NCBI RefSeq assembly: GCF_000428145.1
Contig: NZ_ATZJ01000002.1
Location: forward strand, 152,919-216,918
Source of the DNA: Chitinilyticum litopenaei DSM 21440
Lineage (GTDB): Bacteria; Pseudomonadota; Gammaproteobacteria; Burkholderiales; Chitinibacteraceae
Direction: 5' to 3'
Length of the DNA: 64,000 bases
Below the pieces are notes generated by a model. It was not told the origin of the DNA, did no database searches, and saw only the letters and a list, made by a program, of their open reading frames with translations. A program made the translations under genes and the position numbers. Positions within the stretch are counted from its first letter, which is position 1. Each line of letters starts with the position of its first letter. This document shows, in pieces, positions 37,661-47,501 of the stretch.

Positions 37661-37694
37661 TCAAAAAAACCCCGCCAAGGCGGGGTTTTTTTGA
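37661..37694. terminator. Bidirectional terminator between mltD and the LOG gene
   Basis: A 16-bp perfect stem (37661-37676 with 37679-37694) has core CCCCGCC/GGCGGGG and seven A and seven T residues at its base. It serves both convergent genes. Confidence 0.9.
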
Positions 37695-37717
37695 TTTTTT
37701 GATGTTCCTGGCAGCAC

Positions 37718-38461
37718 TCAGCGTGGCGGCGAGGTGCGCTGTGGTTTCAACTCCCGATCCACTGCCTGCCACTTGGCATGATGCTCGCGAATCAGGTGTA
37801 CGGCGTCCTCGATGCTGTCAACGACGACCGGAATCTGCATGTCCACCGGGCTCGCCAGCCCCGCGCCATTGTCCACCATGAACATGCGCGACCAGTCGAC
37901 CAGCTCGTGCCACATTTCACCAACCAGGATGAGCGGCGTGTCGTAGAGCTTGCGCACCTGCAGCAGCTGCCAGACCATCGACAGCTCCAGCAGCGTGCCG
38001 ATACCGCCCGGCGTCACGATAAAGGCGTTCGAGCGCATGATGAAATGGTGCAGGCGCGAAAAGAAGGTCTTGTGCTCGAACACATGACCGACAAAATCAT
38101 TCACTTCCTGCTCGAAATCGAGATCGATGCGGATGCCCACCGAGGCTTCCGGATGATCCGGTGCGCCATGACAGGCGCCTTCGTTCGCAGCCTGCATCAG
38201 GCCCGGGCCGCCGCCGGTGACAATGCGGCAGCCCATCGCCGCGAGCTCGCTGGCCAGCTGCTTGACAGCCTCATAAGCCGGCGTACCTTCCTGGATACGG
38301 GCGGAGCCAAAAATGGTGACATGGTAATCCGGCGTGTGCGCAGGGCGCAGCCGGGAGAGTTCATCAACGGTGTCCCACAGGCGCAGGACGGCATTGTTGA
38401 CAATGTTCAGGGCTTCGTCATCGTCGATGACACCGATCGGTTTATTGTAGGAATTGATCAT
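37718..38461 (-). CDS. LOG-family nucleoside-5'-monophosphate phosphoribohydrolase
   Basis: The 247-residue protein has the two LOG signatures GGGPGLMQAANEGA (about residues 83-96) and TPGGIGTLLEL (about 150-160), in a Rossmann-like fold. Family members cleave nucleoside 5'-monophosphates (cytokinin ribosides in plants; purine NMPs for E. coli PpnN). The substrate here is not identifiable. It is divergent to ftsK with a 168-base spacer. Confidence 0.9.
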   Translation of the reverse strand: MINSYNKPIGVIDDDEALNIVNNAVLRLWDTVDELSRLRPAHTPDYHVTIFGSARIQEGTPAYEAVKQLASELAAMGCRIVTGGGPGLMQAANEGACHGAPDHPEASVGIRIDLDFEQEVNDFVGHVFEHKTFFSRLHHFIMRSNAFIVTPGGIGTLLELSMVWQLLQVRKLYDTPLILVGEMWHELVDWSRMFMVDNGAGLASPVDMQIPVVVDSIEDAVHLIREHHAKWQAVDRELKPQRTSPPR

Positions 38462-38629
38462 GGCCGTTCTTCTTCTGACGTTTACAGCCCCGGCCCGCGC
38501 CGAAGCCTCACTTCGATGGTAGGCTTACTGAACTCGCTCTGGCAAGCCCGAACAGCCCCGGCTATTTGATTGGCAGCGGGGCAGCAGCAGGGGATAATGC
38601 CGGCTCGATGTTTACCCGCTGTTTCCGCC

Positions 38630-41600
38630 ATGTCCGAGCCCACCCCCTCCCCACCGTTTGCCGAATGGCCGCGGCCGCACTACGGCTGGCTGGCGGCCAG
38701 CTTGGGCCTGGTCATGCTGATGAGCTTCGGGCTGAATCGCTGGCTGGGCTGGAGCGGCTGGCTGCTCGTGGCCGCACTAGCCGAACAGGCCTTCCCATCC
38801 CCCCGCAAGACCAGAGCCGACTGGCGCCTGGCGTGCGGCCTCGCCCTGCTGGGCTGCAGCCTGCTGCTGGGCGAAGGCCTGTTGCGCACCAGCGGCGAAC
38901 CACTATTGACGGCCTGGCTGGCTCCCGCGCACGGCGCGGCCTCGCGCGCCCTTGGCCTGGCTTTGCTGCTGGGCGGCCTGGCCTTGGCCATTCCGCTCTG
39001 GCGCCAGCGCAGCTGGCTGGCGCTCAGCGAAGACCTGGGCCTGTTTTGTGAAGACCTGGTGCGGCTGCTGCTGAAACGCGCTTCCCCACAAAAAATCAGT
39101 GCGGACAATACGCAGACGCCACCGCCATTATCGCCCACTCCTCCCGCACCGCCGGAGCGGGCAGTGCGTACGCGCCCGCTGCGCAGCACCGCGCCTGCGA
39201 CCGCATCCGCCCCCGAGACAAGTACAGCCGCACCCGACACGCCGGCAAGCGCGCCAGCCCTGCATCTGGATGAAGACCTGCCAGCTCCGGCTGCCCCGCA
39301 GCCCGCAGAAGCACCGTTGGCCCGCCGCCCGCCATTGCCCGTCATCACCACGCTCGCGCCGCCGCCCGTCGCCACGCCTGCACCCACTCCCAGAACCCCC
39401 AGGGCACTCCCCGTCATTGATCGCGGGCAAATCGTGCGCAATATGGAGCAGGCCAGCCTGCGCCGCAGCGGCCAGCGCCCGTCCGCTGCCGGCAAGGCCG
39501 CACAGCCCAGCGAACTGCCGCTGATTGATGCCAGCGAAATCCGCCAGCGCCTCAACGCCATCCATGGGCGTACACCAGTCGCCAGCGACCGGAATACCTA
39601 CCAGCGTACTCAGCCAGAGCCCAATGGTGAAAAAGGCAGGAAGGTCATACCCACTGGAAACACTGGCGCCCGCCCGGTGCGCATCCTGGCGCCAGCCACA
39701 ACACCGGCCACCGCCACCGCACTGGCCAGCATCGCTGACACAACCGTCCAGGCAGACCCGCTCCCGCAGGACGCCACGCCGCCCAGCCCCCTGCCTGCAG
39801 CACCTGTCCAACCGGCCGCCGAGTTGCAGCTGGCTCCGCCCAGCCTGCCGGCCGAGCTGCCGCAAGCGCCCGCCCCCCTCAGCAGCCCGGCTCCACAACG
39901 CGAGGCGGAAACGGCTCCCGCACCGAACACCGCCTTGCCAGCCAGCCTTGATGCCTGGCTGGCATCCACCAGCGAGCTGTACGGCGAGCTGGAGGTCGCC
40001 CTGCCGGCCAGTACGACGACCAGCGCCAACCCCACGCCGGCTCCAAGCCCCGAGCTCACTGCCGGGCACACCTTTACGCCTGTGCCCCCCGTCCCCCAGC
40101 CCGCCGCCGTGCCGCCAGCCATGTCAGCCATGTCAGCCACCACGGCGATAGCCCCCGTGTTTACCGTGCTGGATGCACCACAGGCACAGCCACGCCCGCA
40201 AGTCTTCCGCCCCGGCTACGACGACAGCATCCTGCCGCCGCTGGACCTTTTACAGGCCGCCAGCGCCCAGCTCACGCGCATGAGCGATGACGAACTGATC
40301 GAGCGCGGCATCGTCATTGAGGAAAAGCTCGCCGAATTCAAGGTAAAAGCCAGCGTACTCGACGCCATCGCCGGCCCCGTGGTCACCCGCTACGAAATCG
40401 AACCCGCCACCGGCGTGCGCGGCAGCCAGATCGTCAATCTGATGAAGGATCTGGCGCGCGCACTCGGCCTCGTGTCGATTCGCGTCGTCGAAACCATCCC
40501 CGGCAAGACCTGCATGGGGCTGGAACTGCCCAACCCGACCCGGCAGATGATCCGCCTGTCGGAAATTCTGGAGGACGAGGTCTTCACCGGCTCGCACTCC
40601 AAGCTCACCCTGGCGCTCGGCAAGGACATCACCGGTAAGCCCATCGTCACCGACCTCGCCAAGGCGCCGCATCTGCTGGTGGCCGGCACCACCGGTTCGG
40701 GCAAGTCGGTCGGCGTCAACGCAATGATCCTGTCGATGCTCTACAAGGCCACGCCGGACGAAGTGCGCTTTATCATGATCGACCCGAAGATGCTGGAATT
40801 GTCGATCTATGAGGGCATCCCGCACCTGCTGGCGCCGGTGGTCACCGACATGAAGCTCGCCGCCAATGCGCTGAACTGGTGCGTGGCGGAAATGGAAAAG
40901 CGCTACCGCCTGATGAGCCACATGGGCGTGCGCAATCTGGCCGGCTACAACGCCAAGATCAAGGACGGCGAGAAGCTGGGCCAGAAGCTCACCAACCCGT
41001 TCACGCTGACGCCGGACAACCCCGAACCGCTGGAACACCTGCCGTTCATCGTGGTGATCGTCGATGAATTCGCCGACCTGATGATGGTCGCCGGCAAGAA
41101 GATCGAGGAACTGATCGCGCGGCTGGCACAAAAGGCACGCGCGGCCGGCATTCACCTGATCCTCGCCACCCAGCGGCCGTCGGTCGACGTGATCACCGGC
41201 CTGATCAAGGCGAACATCCCGACGCGCATTGCCTTCCAGGTGTCGAGCAAGGTCGATAGCCGCACCATCCTCGACCAGATGGGCGCGGAAGCCTTGCTGG
41301 GCCAGGGCGACATGCTCTACCTGCCACCGGGCACCGGCTACCCGCAGCGCGTGCACGGCGCCTTTGTGGCCGATGACGAGGTGCATCACGTCGTCGAGTA
41401 CCTCAAGCAATTCGGCGAGCCGGATTACGTCGACGGCATCCTCAATGGCGGCTTTGACGCCGAGGCGGCCGGCGGCAGTGCTGCAGGCGGAAGTGAAGGT
41501 GGTGACGAGAGCGACCCGCTGTATGACGAAGCCGTCGCCTTCGTGCTGAAAAGCCGCCGGGCATCGATCTCCAGCGTGCAGCGGCAGCTACGGATCGGCT

Positions 41601-41704
41601 ACAACCGCGCCGCGCGCCTGATCGAGCAGATGGAAGCCGCGGGGCTCGTGAGCCCGATGGAAAGCAACGGCAACCGCACGGTGCTCGCCCCGGGCCGCGA
41701 ATAA
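38630..41704 (+). CDS. ftsK: DNA translocase FtsK
   Basis: FtsK anchors at the septum and pumps DNA toward dif for XerCD. The 1024-residue protein has an N-terminal membrane part with about four helices (residues 20-145). A very long Pro/Ala/Thr-rich linker spans roughly residues 155-540. The RecA-like motor has Walker A GTTGSGKS (about 686-693) and Walker [15 protein letters not shown] (about 806-819). A C-terminal gamma winged helix ([28 protein letters not shown], about 970-1000) reads KOPS. I start at ATG 38630 ([10 protein letters not shown]). Both xerC and xerD are within 40 kb. Confidence 0.96.
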   Translation: MSEPTPSPPFAEWPRPHYGWLAASLGLVMLMSFGLNRWLGWSGWLLVAALAEQAFPSPRKTRADWRLACGLALLGCSLLLGEGLLRTSGEPLLTAWLAPAHGAASRALGLALLLGGLALAIPLWRQRSWLALSEDLGLFCEDLVRLLLKRASPQKISADNTQTPPPLSPTPPAPPERAVRTRPLRSTAPATASAPETSTAAPDTPASAPALHLDEDLPAPAAPQPAEAPLARRPPLPVITTLAPPPVATPAPTPRTPRALPVIDRGQIVRNMEQASLRRSGQRPSAAGKAAQPSELPLIDASEIRQRLNAIHGRTPVASDRNTYQRTQPEPNGEKGRKVIPTGNTGARPVRILAPATTPATATALASIADTTVQADPLPQDATPPSPLPAAPVQPAAELQLAPPSLPAELPQAPAPLSSPAPQREAETAPAPNTALPASLDAWLASTSELYGELEVALPASTTTSANPTPAPSPELTAGHTFTPVPPVPQPAAVPPAMSAMSATTAIAPVFTVLDAPQAQPRPQVFRPGYDDSILPPLDLLQAASAQLTRMSDDELIERGIVIEEKLAEFKVKASVLDAIAGPVVTRYEIEPATGVRGSQIVNLMKDLARALGLVSIRVVETIPGKTCMGLELPNPTRQMIRLSEILEDEVFTGSHSKLTLALGKDITGKPIVTDLAKAPHLLVAGTTGSGKSVGVNAMILSMLYKATPDEVRFIMIDPKMLELSIYEGIPHLLAPVVTDMKLAANALNWCVAEMEKRYRLMSHMGVRNLAGYNAKIKDGEKLGQKLTNPFTLTPDNPEPLEHLPFIVVIVDEFADLMMVAGKKIEELIARLAQKARAAGIHLILATQRPSVDVITGLIKANIPTRIAFQVSSKVDSRTILDQMGAEALLGQGDMLYLPPGTGYPQRVHGAFVADDEVHHVVEYLKQFGEPDYVDGILNGGFDAEAAGGSAAGGSEGGDESDPLYDEAVAFVLKSRRASISSVQRQLRIGYNRAARLIEQMEAAGLVSPMESNGNRTVLAPGRE

Positions 41705-41718
41705 TACCCATAGGCATA

Positions 41719-41769
41719 TATCGCCACAGCCTATTACAAAAAAAGGCTGCAGGCCACTACCCCAATAAC
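41719..41769. repeat. Intergenic repeat-like element, copy B
   Basis: Between ftsK and nadE this sequence shares with copy A (34301-34350) the ordered blocks CCACA, GCC, TAT, AAAAAAGGCT, AGGC and TACCC. AGCC...GGCT can pair across the A-run. It may be a small dispersed element or a conserved regulatory site. Confidence 0.4.
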
Positions 41770-41796
41770 GCAGCCATTGCTGCACGGACGGATACG

Positions 41797-43410
41797 ATGA
41801 AAATCGCCCTTGCCCAGATCAACCCCGTCGTTGGCGACCTCGCCGGCAATACCGCACTGATTTTCGCCGCCGCGGAGCAGGCCCGCGTCGCTGGCGCCGA
41901 CATCATCGTCACGCCCGAACTGGCGCTCACCGGCTATCCGCCGGAAGACCTGCTGCTGCGCCCGAGCTTTCTGGCGGAGTGCAAAAAGAAGCTCGGCGAA
42001 TTCATCGACCGGCTGGACGGCATCACGCTGGTCGTCGGTCATCCGCACGCCGCCGGCGATGAGGTCTTCAATGCGGCCACCGTCATTCGCGACGGCAATG
42101 TGCTGGGGCGCTATGAAAAAATGCTGCTGCCCAACGACGCGGTGTTCGATGAGGTGCGCTACTTCACCCCCGGCTTTGCGCCGCTGGTCTTCGAGCAGGG
42201 CGGCACGAAGGTCGGGGTCGCGATCTGCGAGGACATCTGGGACACCGAGCCGGCAGCCGCCGCTGCTGATGAAGGTGCGGAACTGCTGCTGGTGCTGAAC
42301 GCCTCGCCGTTTCACCGCGCCAAGGAAGCCACCCGCCAGCAGGTCGTGCGCGAGCGCGTCGAGGAAACCGGCATGGCCATCGCCTACTGCAATCTGGTCG
42401 GCGGCCAGGACGAGCTGGTCTTCGACGGCCAGTCCTTCGCGCTGAACAGGGCCGGCGACGTCGTCGCGCAGGCTGCGGGCTTTGCCAGCGAACAACTGCT
42501 GCTCGACTACGTGGCTGGCGACCTGCAGGCGGCCAGCCGCGCCGACGATCTCGCCGACGAAGAAGCCGTCTATCGCGCGCTGGTGCTCGGCGTGCGGGAT
42601 TACATAGGCAAGAACGGCTTCCCCGGCGTGCTGCTGGGGCTGTCGGGTGGCATCGACTCGGCGCTGACGCTGGCGATCGCCTGCGACGCGCTCGGCGCCG
42701 ACAAGGTGCACGCGGTGATGATGCCGTCGCGCTATACCGCCGACATTTCTGTCGACGATTCGCGCGAGATGATCGCGCGCCTTGGCTGCAAGTATTCCGA
42801 AATCGAAATCTGGCCGATGTATGAAGCATTCATGGCCGGGCTTGCAGATGAATTCGCCGGCCGTGACATGGACACGACCGAGGAAAACCTGCAGAGCCGC
42901 ATCCGCGGGACGCTCCTGATGGCGCTGTCGAACAAGAGCGGCAAGCTCGTGCTGACCACGGGCAACAAGTCGGAAATGACCACCGGCTACGCAACGCTGT
43001 ACGGCGACATGGCCGGCGGCTTTGCCGTGCTGAAGGATGTGGCGAAAACGCTGGTATACCGCCTTTCCACCTGGCGCAACCGGACCAGCGCCTACCCGCA
43101 GGCCAGCGTGATCCCCGAGCGCATCATCACCCGCCCGCCATCGGCCGAGCTGCGCCCTGACCAGAAAGACCAGGACAGCCTGCCCGACTATGCGGTGCTG
43201 GACGCCATCCTCGCCCTGTATGTCGAGGAAAACCGCAGCATCGCCGACATCATCAAGGCCGGCTACCCAGAGGCCGATGTGAACAGGGTCGTGCGCCTCC
43301 TGAAGATCAACGAGTACAAGCGCCGCCAGGCGCCGGTCGGCCCGCGCGTCACGCAGCGGGCGTTCGGCAAGGACTGGCGCATGCCGATCACCAGCCGCTA
43401 TCTGGCCTAA
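41797..43410 (+). CDS. nadE: Glutamine-dependent NAD+ synthetase
   Basis: NadE amidates nicotinate adenine dinucleotide to NAD. The 537-residue protein is the two-domain form. An N-terminal nitrilase-type glutaminase carries Glu in PELALTGYPPEDLL, Lys in YEKMLLPN and Cys in VAICEDIWD. A C-terminal ATP-PPase synthetase carries SGGIDSALTLAIA (about residues 286-298) and TGNKSEMTTGYATLYGDMAGG. An A-rich ATG start at 41797 follows the repeat element. A perfect palindrome lies beyond its stop. Confidence 0.97.
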   Translation: MKIALAQINPVVGDLAGNTALIFAAAEQARVAGADIIVTPELALTGYPPEDLLLRPSFLAECKKKLGEFIDRLDGITLVVGHPHAAGDEVFNAATVIRDGNVLGRYEKMLLPNDAVFDEVRYFTPGFAPLVFEQGGTKVGVAICEDIWDTEPAAAAADEGAELLLVLNASPFHRAKEATRQQVVRERVEETGMAIAYCNLVGGQDELVFDGQSFALNRAGDVVAQAAGFASEQLLLDYVAGDLQAASRADDLADEEAVYRALVLGVRDYIGKNGFPGVLLGLSGGIDSALTLAIACDALGADKVHAVMMPSRYTADISVDDSREMIARLGCKYSEIEIWPMYEAFMAGLADEFAGRDMDTTEENLQSRIRGTLLMALSNKSGKLVLTTGNKSEMTTGYATLYGDMAGGFAVLKDVAKTLVYRLSTWRNRTSAYPQASVIPERIITRPPSAELRPDQKDQDSLPDYAVLDAILALYVEENRSIADIIKAGYPEADVNRVVRLLKINEYKRRQAPVGPRVTQRAFGKDWRMPITSRYLA

Positions 43411-43441
43411 GGGTTTTCCGCAACTTGCCATGCATCGCAAA

Positions 43442-43469
43442 TGGAATGACAGCCATGGCTGTCATTCCA
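43442..43469. repeat. Perfect 28-nt palindrome downstream of nadE
   Basis: Half-site TGGAATGACAGCCA is followed immediately by its exact reverse complement. As RNA it would form a 12-bp stem with a CATG loop. There is no T-run, so it is either a factor-assisted terminator or a protein-binding site. It lies 32 bases after nadE and 56 bases before the EAL gene. Confidence 0.8.
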
Positions 43470-43524
43470 CTGTCACCCGACTTTGCTACGGTTGTGCTTT
43501 ACCGTCTCATGACAAGTCGAGGGT

Positions 43525-45327
43525 ATGACCCCCACTCCCAGCCGCGATGCCCTGCATGCCGAACTGTCGCACATTCTTGACGACAATCGGCTTTCAGCCC
43601 TGTTTCAGCCCATAGCCGCACTGCCCGAGCAGCAAGCCTATGGCTTTGAAGGACTGATTCGCGGGCCATCCACCAGCGCCCTGCACTCTCCAATCAATCT
43701 GTTTCGTGCGGCAGAGGATTGCCAGTTGCTGCCCGAACTGGACTTCGCCTGCCGGCGCGCCATCATCCGCGCCTTTGTCGCCGAGAAGTTGCCGGGCAAA
43801 CTGTTTCTGAACGTCAATCCGGTCTGCCTCACCCAACCCAACTATCGCCCCGGCGCCACACTGGAGCTCTTGCTGGAAGCCGGCCTGGCGCCACAGCGCG
43901 TCATCATCGAACTGACCGAAACGCAGCCGGTAGCCAATTACGAACTGCTGCACGAGGCCGTGCGCCATTACCGGGAAATGGGCTTTCGCATCGCACTCGA
44001 TGACCTGGGCGAGGGCTTCTCTTCGCTGCGCCTGTGGTCGGAACTGCAGCCCGAATTCGTCAAGATCGACAAGTATTTCATCCAGGGCCTGGCCAGCGAC
44101 GCACAAAAACGCCAGTTCGTGCGCTCCATCCAGCATATTGCCGTCACCACGGGCACGCGCGTGATTGCGGAAGGCATCGAGTCGACCCAGGAGCTGGAAG
44201 TCATCCGCCAGATCGGCATACGCCTGGGCCAAGGCTACCATCTCGGCCGGCCGCAGGCACACCCGGTGCTGCTGCCGCCGCCCTCAGCCAGCGCGCTCAG
44301 CACGCCAGCAGGGCGGGACGGTAATGCCAAGACGGCCGGCAGCCTGCTGGTCAGCGTGCCGAATGTCTCGCCGCGCGACAGCAACGCCACCATTTACGAG
44401 CTGTTTTCGCGCAATGGCGCCCTGCATGCCTTGCCAGTGGTTGATCGTGAGCGCCCGCTGGGCATTCTGCGCCGGCACGAGGTGCTCGAGCATTTTGCGC
44501 GCCCCTACAGCCGGGAGCTGCATGGCCTGCGCCCCTGCACCATGCTGATGGATCCTGCGCCGCTACTGGTTGAACAGACGGTCAGCCTGCAGGAACTGTC
44601 GCTGCTGGTGAGTTCGGGCGAGCATCATTATCTGTCGGATGGCTTTATCCTGACCGATCAGGGCCGTTATCTCGGCATGGGCACCGGACGGGATCTGATG
44701 CGCGCCATCACCGAGCTGCAGATCGAGGCCGCCCGCTATGCCAATCCGCTGACCGGCCTGCCAGGCAATGTGCCGATTCAGCAACGCATCCAGGAACTGC
44801 TGGACCTGCAGCGTGATTTTGCGGTCGTCTATGCCGACCTCAACCATTTCAAGCCCTACAACGATCTCTATGGCTATGCGCGCGGCGATGACGTGCTGCA
44901 GCTCAGCGCGGAGCTGTTGCGCGCTCATTTCGCCGGTGAACATGATTTTGTCGGCCACATCGGCGGTGATGATTTCGTGCTGATCCTGCTGGGTGCGCTC
45001 TGGCAGGAACGCTGCGAGGCGATGCTGGCTGATTTTGACCAGCGCGTCCTGCGCCATTTTGACCCGGCGCACCGGCTGGCCGGTGGCTACATGGCACCGG
45101 ACCGCAAGGGCGAGCTGCACTGGCACTCGCTGGTCTCACTGGCGCTCGGTGCAGTGGAAGTGCGCGGCGGCGCCTATGAAAACCATCATGAAGTGGCAAG
45201 TGCGGCCAGTGCGGCCAAACATCAGGCCAAGCATCATGAAGGCAGCAGACTGTTTGTCGAACGCCGTGACCCGTTGCGTCAGGATCTGCTGGCCAGGCAG
45301 AGTGAAAATCGCCGGGTGGCGGCCTGA
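43525..45327 (+). CDS. EAL-CBS-GGDEF domain cyclic-di-GMP signalling protein
   Basis: The 600-residue cytoplasmic protein has, in order, an EAL domain (about residues 15-255), a pair of CBS modules (about 280-400) and a GGDEF domain (about 420-575). The EAL signature reads EGL (42-44). The expected phosphodiesterase residues NVNP, IELTE, IALDDLGEGFSSL, VKIDK, AEGIES and GQGYHLGRP are all present, so it probably hydrolyses c-di-GMP. The GGDEF motif reads GGDDF (about 480), and the upstream I-site position lacks the RxxD Arg. Cyclase activity is therefore doubtful, and the domain may regulate by binding GTP. No sensor or membrane segment is seen apart from the CBS pair. It converges with a REC-GGDEF gene. 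Confidence 0.9.
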   Translation: MTPTPSRDALHAELSHILDDNRLSALFQPIAALPEQQAYGFEGLIRGPSTSALHSPINLFRAAEDCQLLPELDFACRRAIIRAFVAEKLPGKLFLNVNPVCLTQPNYRPGATLELLLEAGLAPQRVIIELTETQPVANYELLHEAVRHYREMGFRIALDDLGEGFSSLRLWSELQPEFVKIDKYFIQGLASDAQKRQFVRSIQHIAVTTGTRVIAEGIESTQELEVIRQIGIRLGQGYHLGRPQAHPVLLPPPSASALSTPAGRDGNAKTAGSLLVSVPNVSPRDSNATIYELFSRNGALHALPVVDRERPLGILRRHEVLEHFARPYSRELHGLRPCTMLMDPAPLLVEQTVSLQELSLLVSSGEHHYLSDGFILTDQGRYLGMGTGRDLMRAITELQIEAARYANPLTGLPGNVPIQQRIQELLDLQRDFAVVYADLNHFKPYNDLYGYARGDDVLQLSAELLRAHFAGEHDFVGHIGGDDFVLILLGALWQERCEAMLADFDQRVLRHFDPAHRLAGGYMAPDRKGELHWHSLVSLALGAVEVRGGAYENHHEVASAASAAKHQAKHHEGSRLFVERRDPLRQDLLARQSENRRVAA

Positions 45328-45420
45328 GCAGCCAGGAAACCGCTACACGCGTCCCAGCGCGGAAATATCCGCACGCGTAGCCGGGGCGAATCCGGCCCGC
45401 TGCGGCAGGCCAGCAGTTCC

Positions 45421-46554
45421 TCAGCCGCCAGCACTGCGGCCAGGATCGCGCAAGCGGTCCAGCGACCAGTCCAGCCCCATTTCCTCGTTAGCCATTTCCA
45501 GCAAGGGAATCAGGGTATGCATCAATGAAGGCAAATGCTCCCTTACCTCCAGCCGCATACCCTTGCCCAGCATTACCAGCGCCTCGGCGATCAGCGGGGT
45601 CTGCGTGCGCACGGCAGTCATGTCCGGCATGGTGACGCGGTTGTCGCCAGACTCGGCATACAGCCGGGTATTGGCCATGCCGATCAGGGCCGCCGCGCTG
45701 GCAGCATCGTCATGCCAGGAGTTGGCCACGGCAATGCTGCCGGTAACATGCACCTGTTCGTTGCGGAAATTGATGCGGGCATTGGCCATGGCCTGGCGCA
45801 GCCGCTCGGCCAGGATCTTGGCCTCCGTCAGAGTGGTGGCCGGTGAAACCACGGCGAACCGCGCCTCGTCAAGCCGCGCCAGCGTGTCTTCACGGCGCAG
45901 CTTGGCTTCCAGCAGCTTGGCCAGCAAGCCCAGCATCTGCTGGGCGGCGCGATCACCGAGTTTGTCCCGCAACCCCTGGAAATGGTCGATTTCAAGCAGC
46001 AACAGGGTGACTTCACCGTTGTGACGCAGGGCGAAGGCCAATGACTGTTCCAGCTGCAGCATCAGCAGGTTCTGCGAGCCGACGCCGGTTTCATGATCGG
46101 TCAGCGCCTGCTGCTCCTGCAGCGCGCGACTGACCGCCAGCTCCCGCCGAGTGACAGCCAGATCAAGATTGGCCTTGACCCGGGCCAGCATCTCGCTGCG
46201 ATCGGTAGACTTGCTGATGAAGTCGCTGGCGCCGGATTCGACACAGCGCTGACGGGTTTCCTCGTCTTCTTCGCCGGAAATGATGATGACCGGCAAATAC
46301 TGGAAGCGTTCGTCAGGCTGCTGACGCACACGGCTGAGCAGGCCGATGCCATCCAGCTCCGGCATGGTCAGATCCGAAATCAGCAGACTGATGTCATCGT
46401 CGGCCTGCAAGCGGCGCCAGCCGGCCTCGCCATCAGCTTCTTCCAGCAATTCATACTGCTCACCCAGATGCTTGCGGATCGTGGCGCGAACAATGCGGGA
46501 GTCATCAACAATCAGGATGCGCGGGCGGTGATTCAATTCGGGATTCAGCGTCAT
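45421..46554 (-). CDS. Response regulator with degenerate GGDEF domain
   Basis: The 377-residue protein has a receiver domain with the acidic pair DD (17-18), phosphoacceptor Asp61 in LISDLTMPELDG, and Lys in FISKST. A GGDEF-like domain follows (about residues 160-300) in which the signature is replaced by LDEAR (RREDTLARLDEARFAVVSP). It should not make c-di-GMP. The C-terminal 70 residues are helical. I use ATG 46554; ATG 46563 is a close alternative. No histidine kinase is adjacent. Its output is probably protein-protein signalling, which is inference. Confidence 0.88.
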   Translation of the reverse strand: MTLNPELNHRPRILIVDDSRIVRATIRKHLGEQYELLEEADGEAGWRRLQADDDISLLISDLTMPELDGIGLLSRVRQQPDERFQYLPVIIISGEEDEETRQRCVESGASDFISKSTDRSEMLARVKANLDLAVTRRELAVSRALQEQQALTDHETGVGSQNLLMLQLEQSLAFALRHNGEVTLLLLEIDHFQGLRDKLGDRAAQQMLGLLAKLLEAKLRREDTLARLDEARFAVVSPATTLTEAKILAERLRQAMANARINFRNEQVHVTGSIAVANSWHDDAASAAALIGMANTRLYAESGDNRVTMPDMTAVRTQTPLIAEALVMLGKGMRLEVREHLPSLMHTLIPLLEMANEEMGLDWSLDRLRDPGRSAGG

Positions 46555-46683
46555 GAAGGCCATTCCTGCAGGAAACCTCTGCCAATCTAGCACATTCCGC
46601 CAGACGGTCACACCGGCAGATGGGGGCAAGCCGTGCTGCCAGTGATATAGTTAAGCACCACCCAGCTCAAGCAGAGGTCCGGC

Positions 46684-47046
46684 ATGGCCAGCACTTATCG
46701 CCTGCAACTCGGCATTGCAATGCTCAGTCCCCAGGAAGCCGAGCAGGTATTGCATGCGCTGCGCCAGCTCTGGCAAAGCCCCTGCTGGGTCAGCAAGCAA
46801 CTGCATGGCGAGCAGATTGCCCTGCTGACCATCCGCCATGAGGCGGCCCTAAAGCCGGGCGAAAGCCCGGACTGGTTCATCGACCGGCTCGCCGCCGGCC
46901 TGTGGCGCGCCATCGGCCGCTACGCGCGCATCAGTGTTGACCTTGCGCCACACGAGGCGCCGGACGGCAAGCTGTATATTCTGGATGAGCACCATTACCG
47001 GGAAATCCTCAAGGATTTCCGCTTCAGCCCAAGCACCGCACGCTGA
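46684..47046 (+). CDS. Small protein of unknown function
   Basis: The 120-residue soluble protein (MASTYRLQLGIAMLSPQEAE) has no motif I recognise. It has five tryptophans, an acidic-to-neutral composition and no signal peptide or membrane helix. GAGG lies 8 bases before its ATG. It has its own position between the REC-GGDEF gene (divergent) and a terminator shared with rpsT, so it is probably a real monocistronic gene. Base composition matches the neighbours. Confidence 0.7.
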   Translation: MASTYRLQLGIAMLSPQEAEQVLHALRQLWQSPCWVSKQLHGEQIALLTIRHEAALKPGESPDWFIDRLAAGLWRAIGRYARISVDLAPHEAPDGKLYILDEHHYREILKDFRFSPSTAR

Positions 47047-47102
47047 ACAGGCCAGTCCGACTGTACTGCAGAGGGCCAGCAAATCACGAGGCCTGAAAAC
47101 AC

Positions 47103-47127
47103 AAAACCCCGCACAAGCGGGGTTTTT
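47103..47127. terminator. Bidirectional terminator between the small unknown gene and rpsT
   Basis: A 10-bp stem (47103-47112 with 47117-47126, core CCCCGC/GCGGGG) has an ACAA loop and flanking A4 and T5 runs. Confidence 0.88.
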
Positions 47128-47148
47128 GACAAGCATGTCTTCGGACAA

Positions 47149-47415
47149 TCAGGCAGCCATGGCCTTGATTGCAGCAGACAGGCGGCTCTTGTGGCGAGCA
47201 GCCTTGTTCTTGTGAAAGATTTTCTTGTCAGCGATGCGGTCAATCACGCTAACCGATTCCTGGAATACGGTCTTGGCTGCGGTCTGATCACCTGCTTCGA
47301 TAGCCTTCAGCACCTTCTTGATCGCGGTGCGGAAAGCGGAACGCTGGCTAGCGTTGTGCTGGCGGGCTACTTCAGCCTGACGCGCACGCTTGCGAGCTTG
47401 GGCGCTGTTTGCCAT
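47149..47415 (-). CDS. rpsT: 30S ribosomal protein S20
   Basis: The 88-residue all-helical S20 starts [35 protein letters not shown] and ends [19 protein letters not shown], as in the whole family. It is monocistronic, divergent to murJ. A promoter with a CGCGGGTTT discriminator is predicted upstream. Confidence 0.98.
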   Translation of the reverse strand: MANSAQARKRARQAEVARQHNASQRSAFRTAIKKVLKAIEAGDQTAAKTVFQESVSVIDRIADKKIFHKNKAARHKSRLSAAIKAMAA

Positions 47416-47501
47416 GGTAAAACTCCTGAATTTATGAAATTTGTGTCCCGGCCGGTTTGCTGCCGCATGCTTGATGCTGCAAAAGCCGACACACAGACTC
47501 G

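Noticed and set aside
41734..43440. A 568-residue minus-strand frame opposite nadE
   Set aside because: Antisense shadow; nadE has all catalytic motifs on the plus strand.
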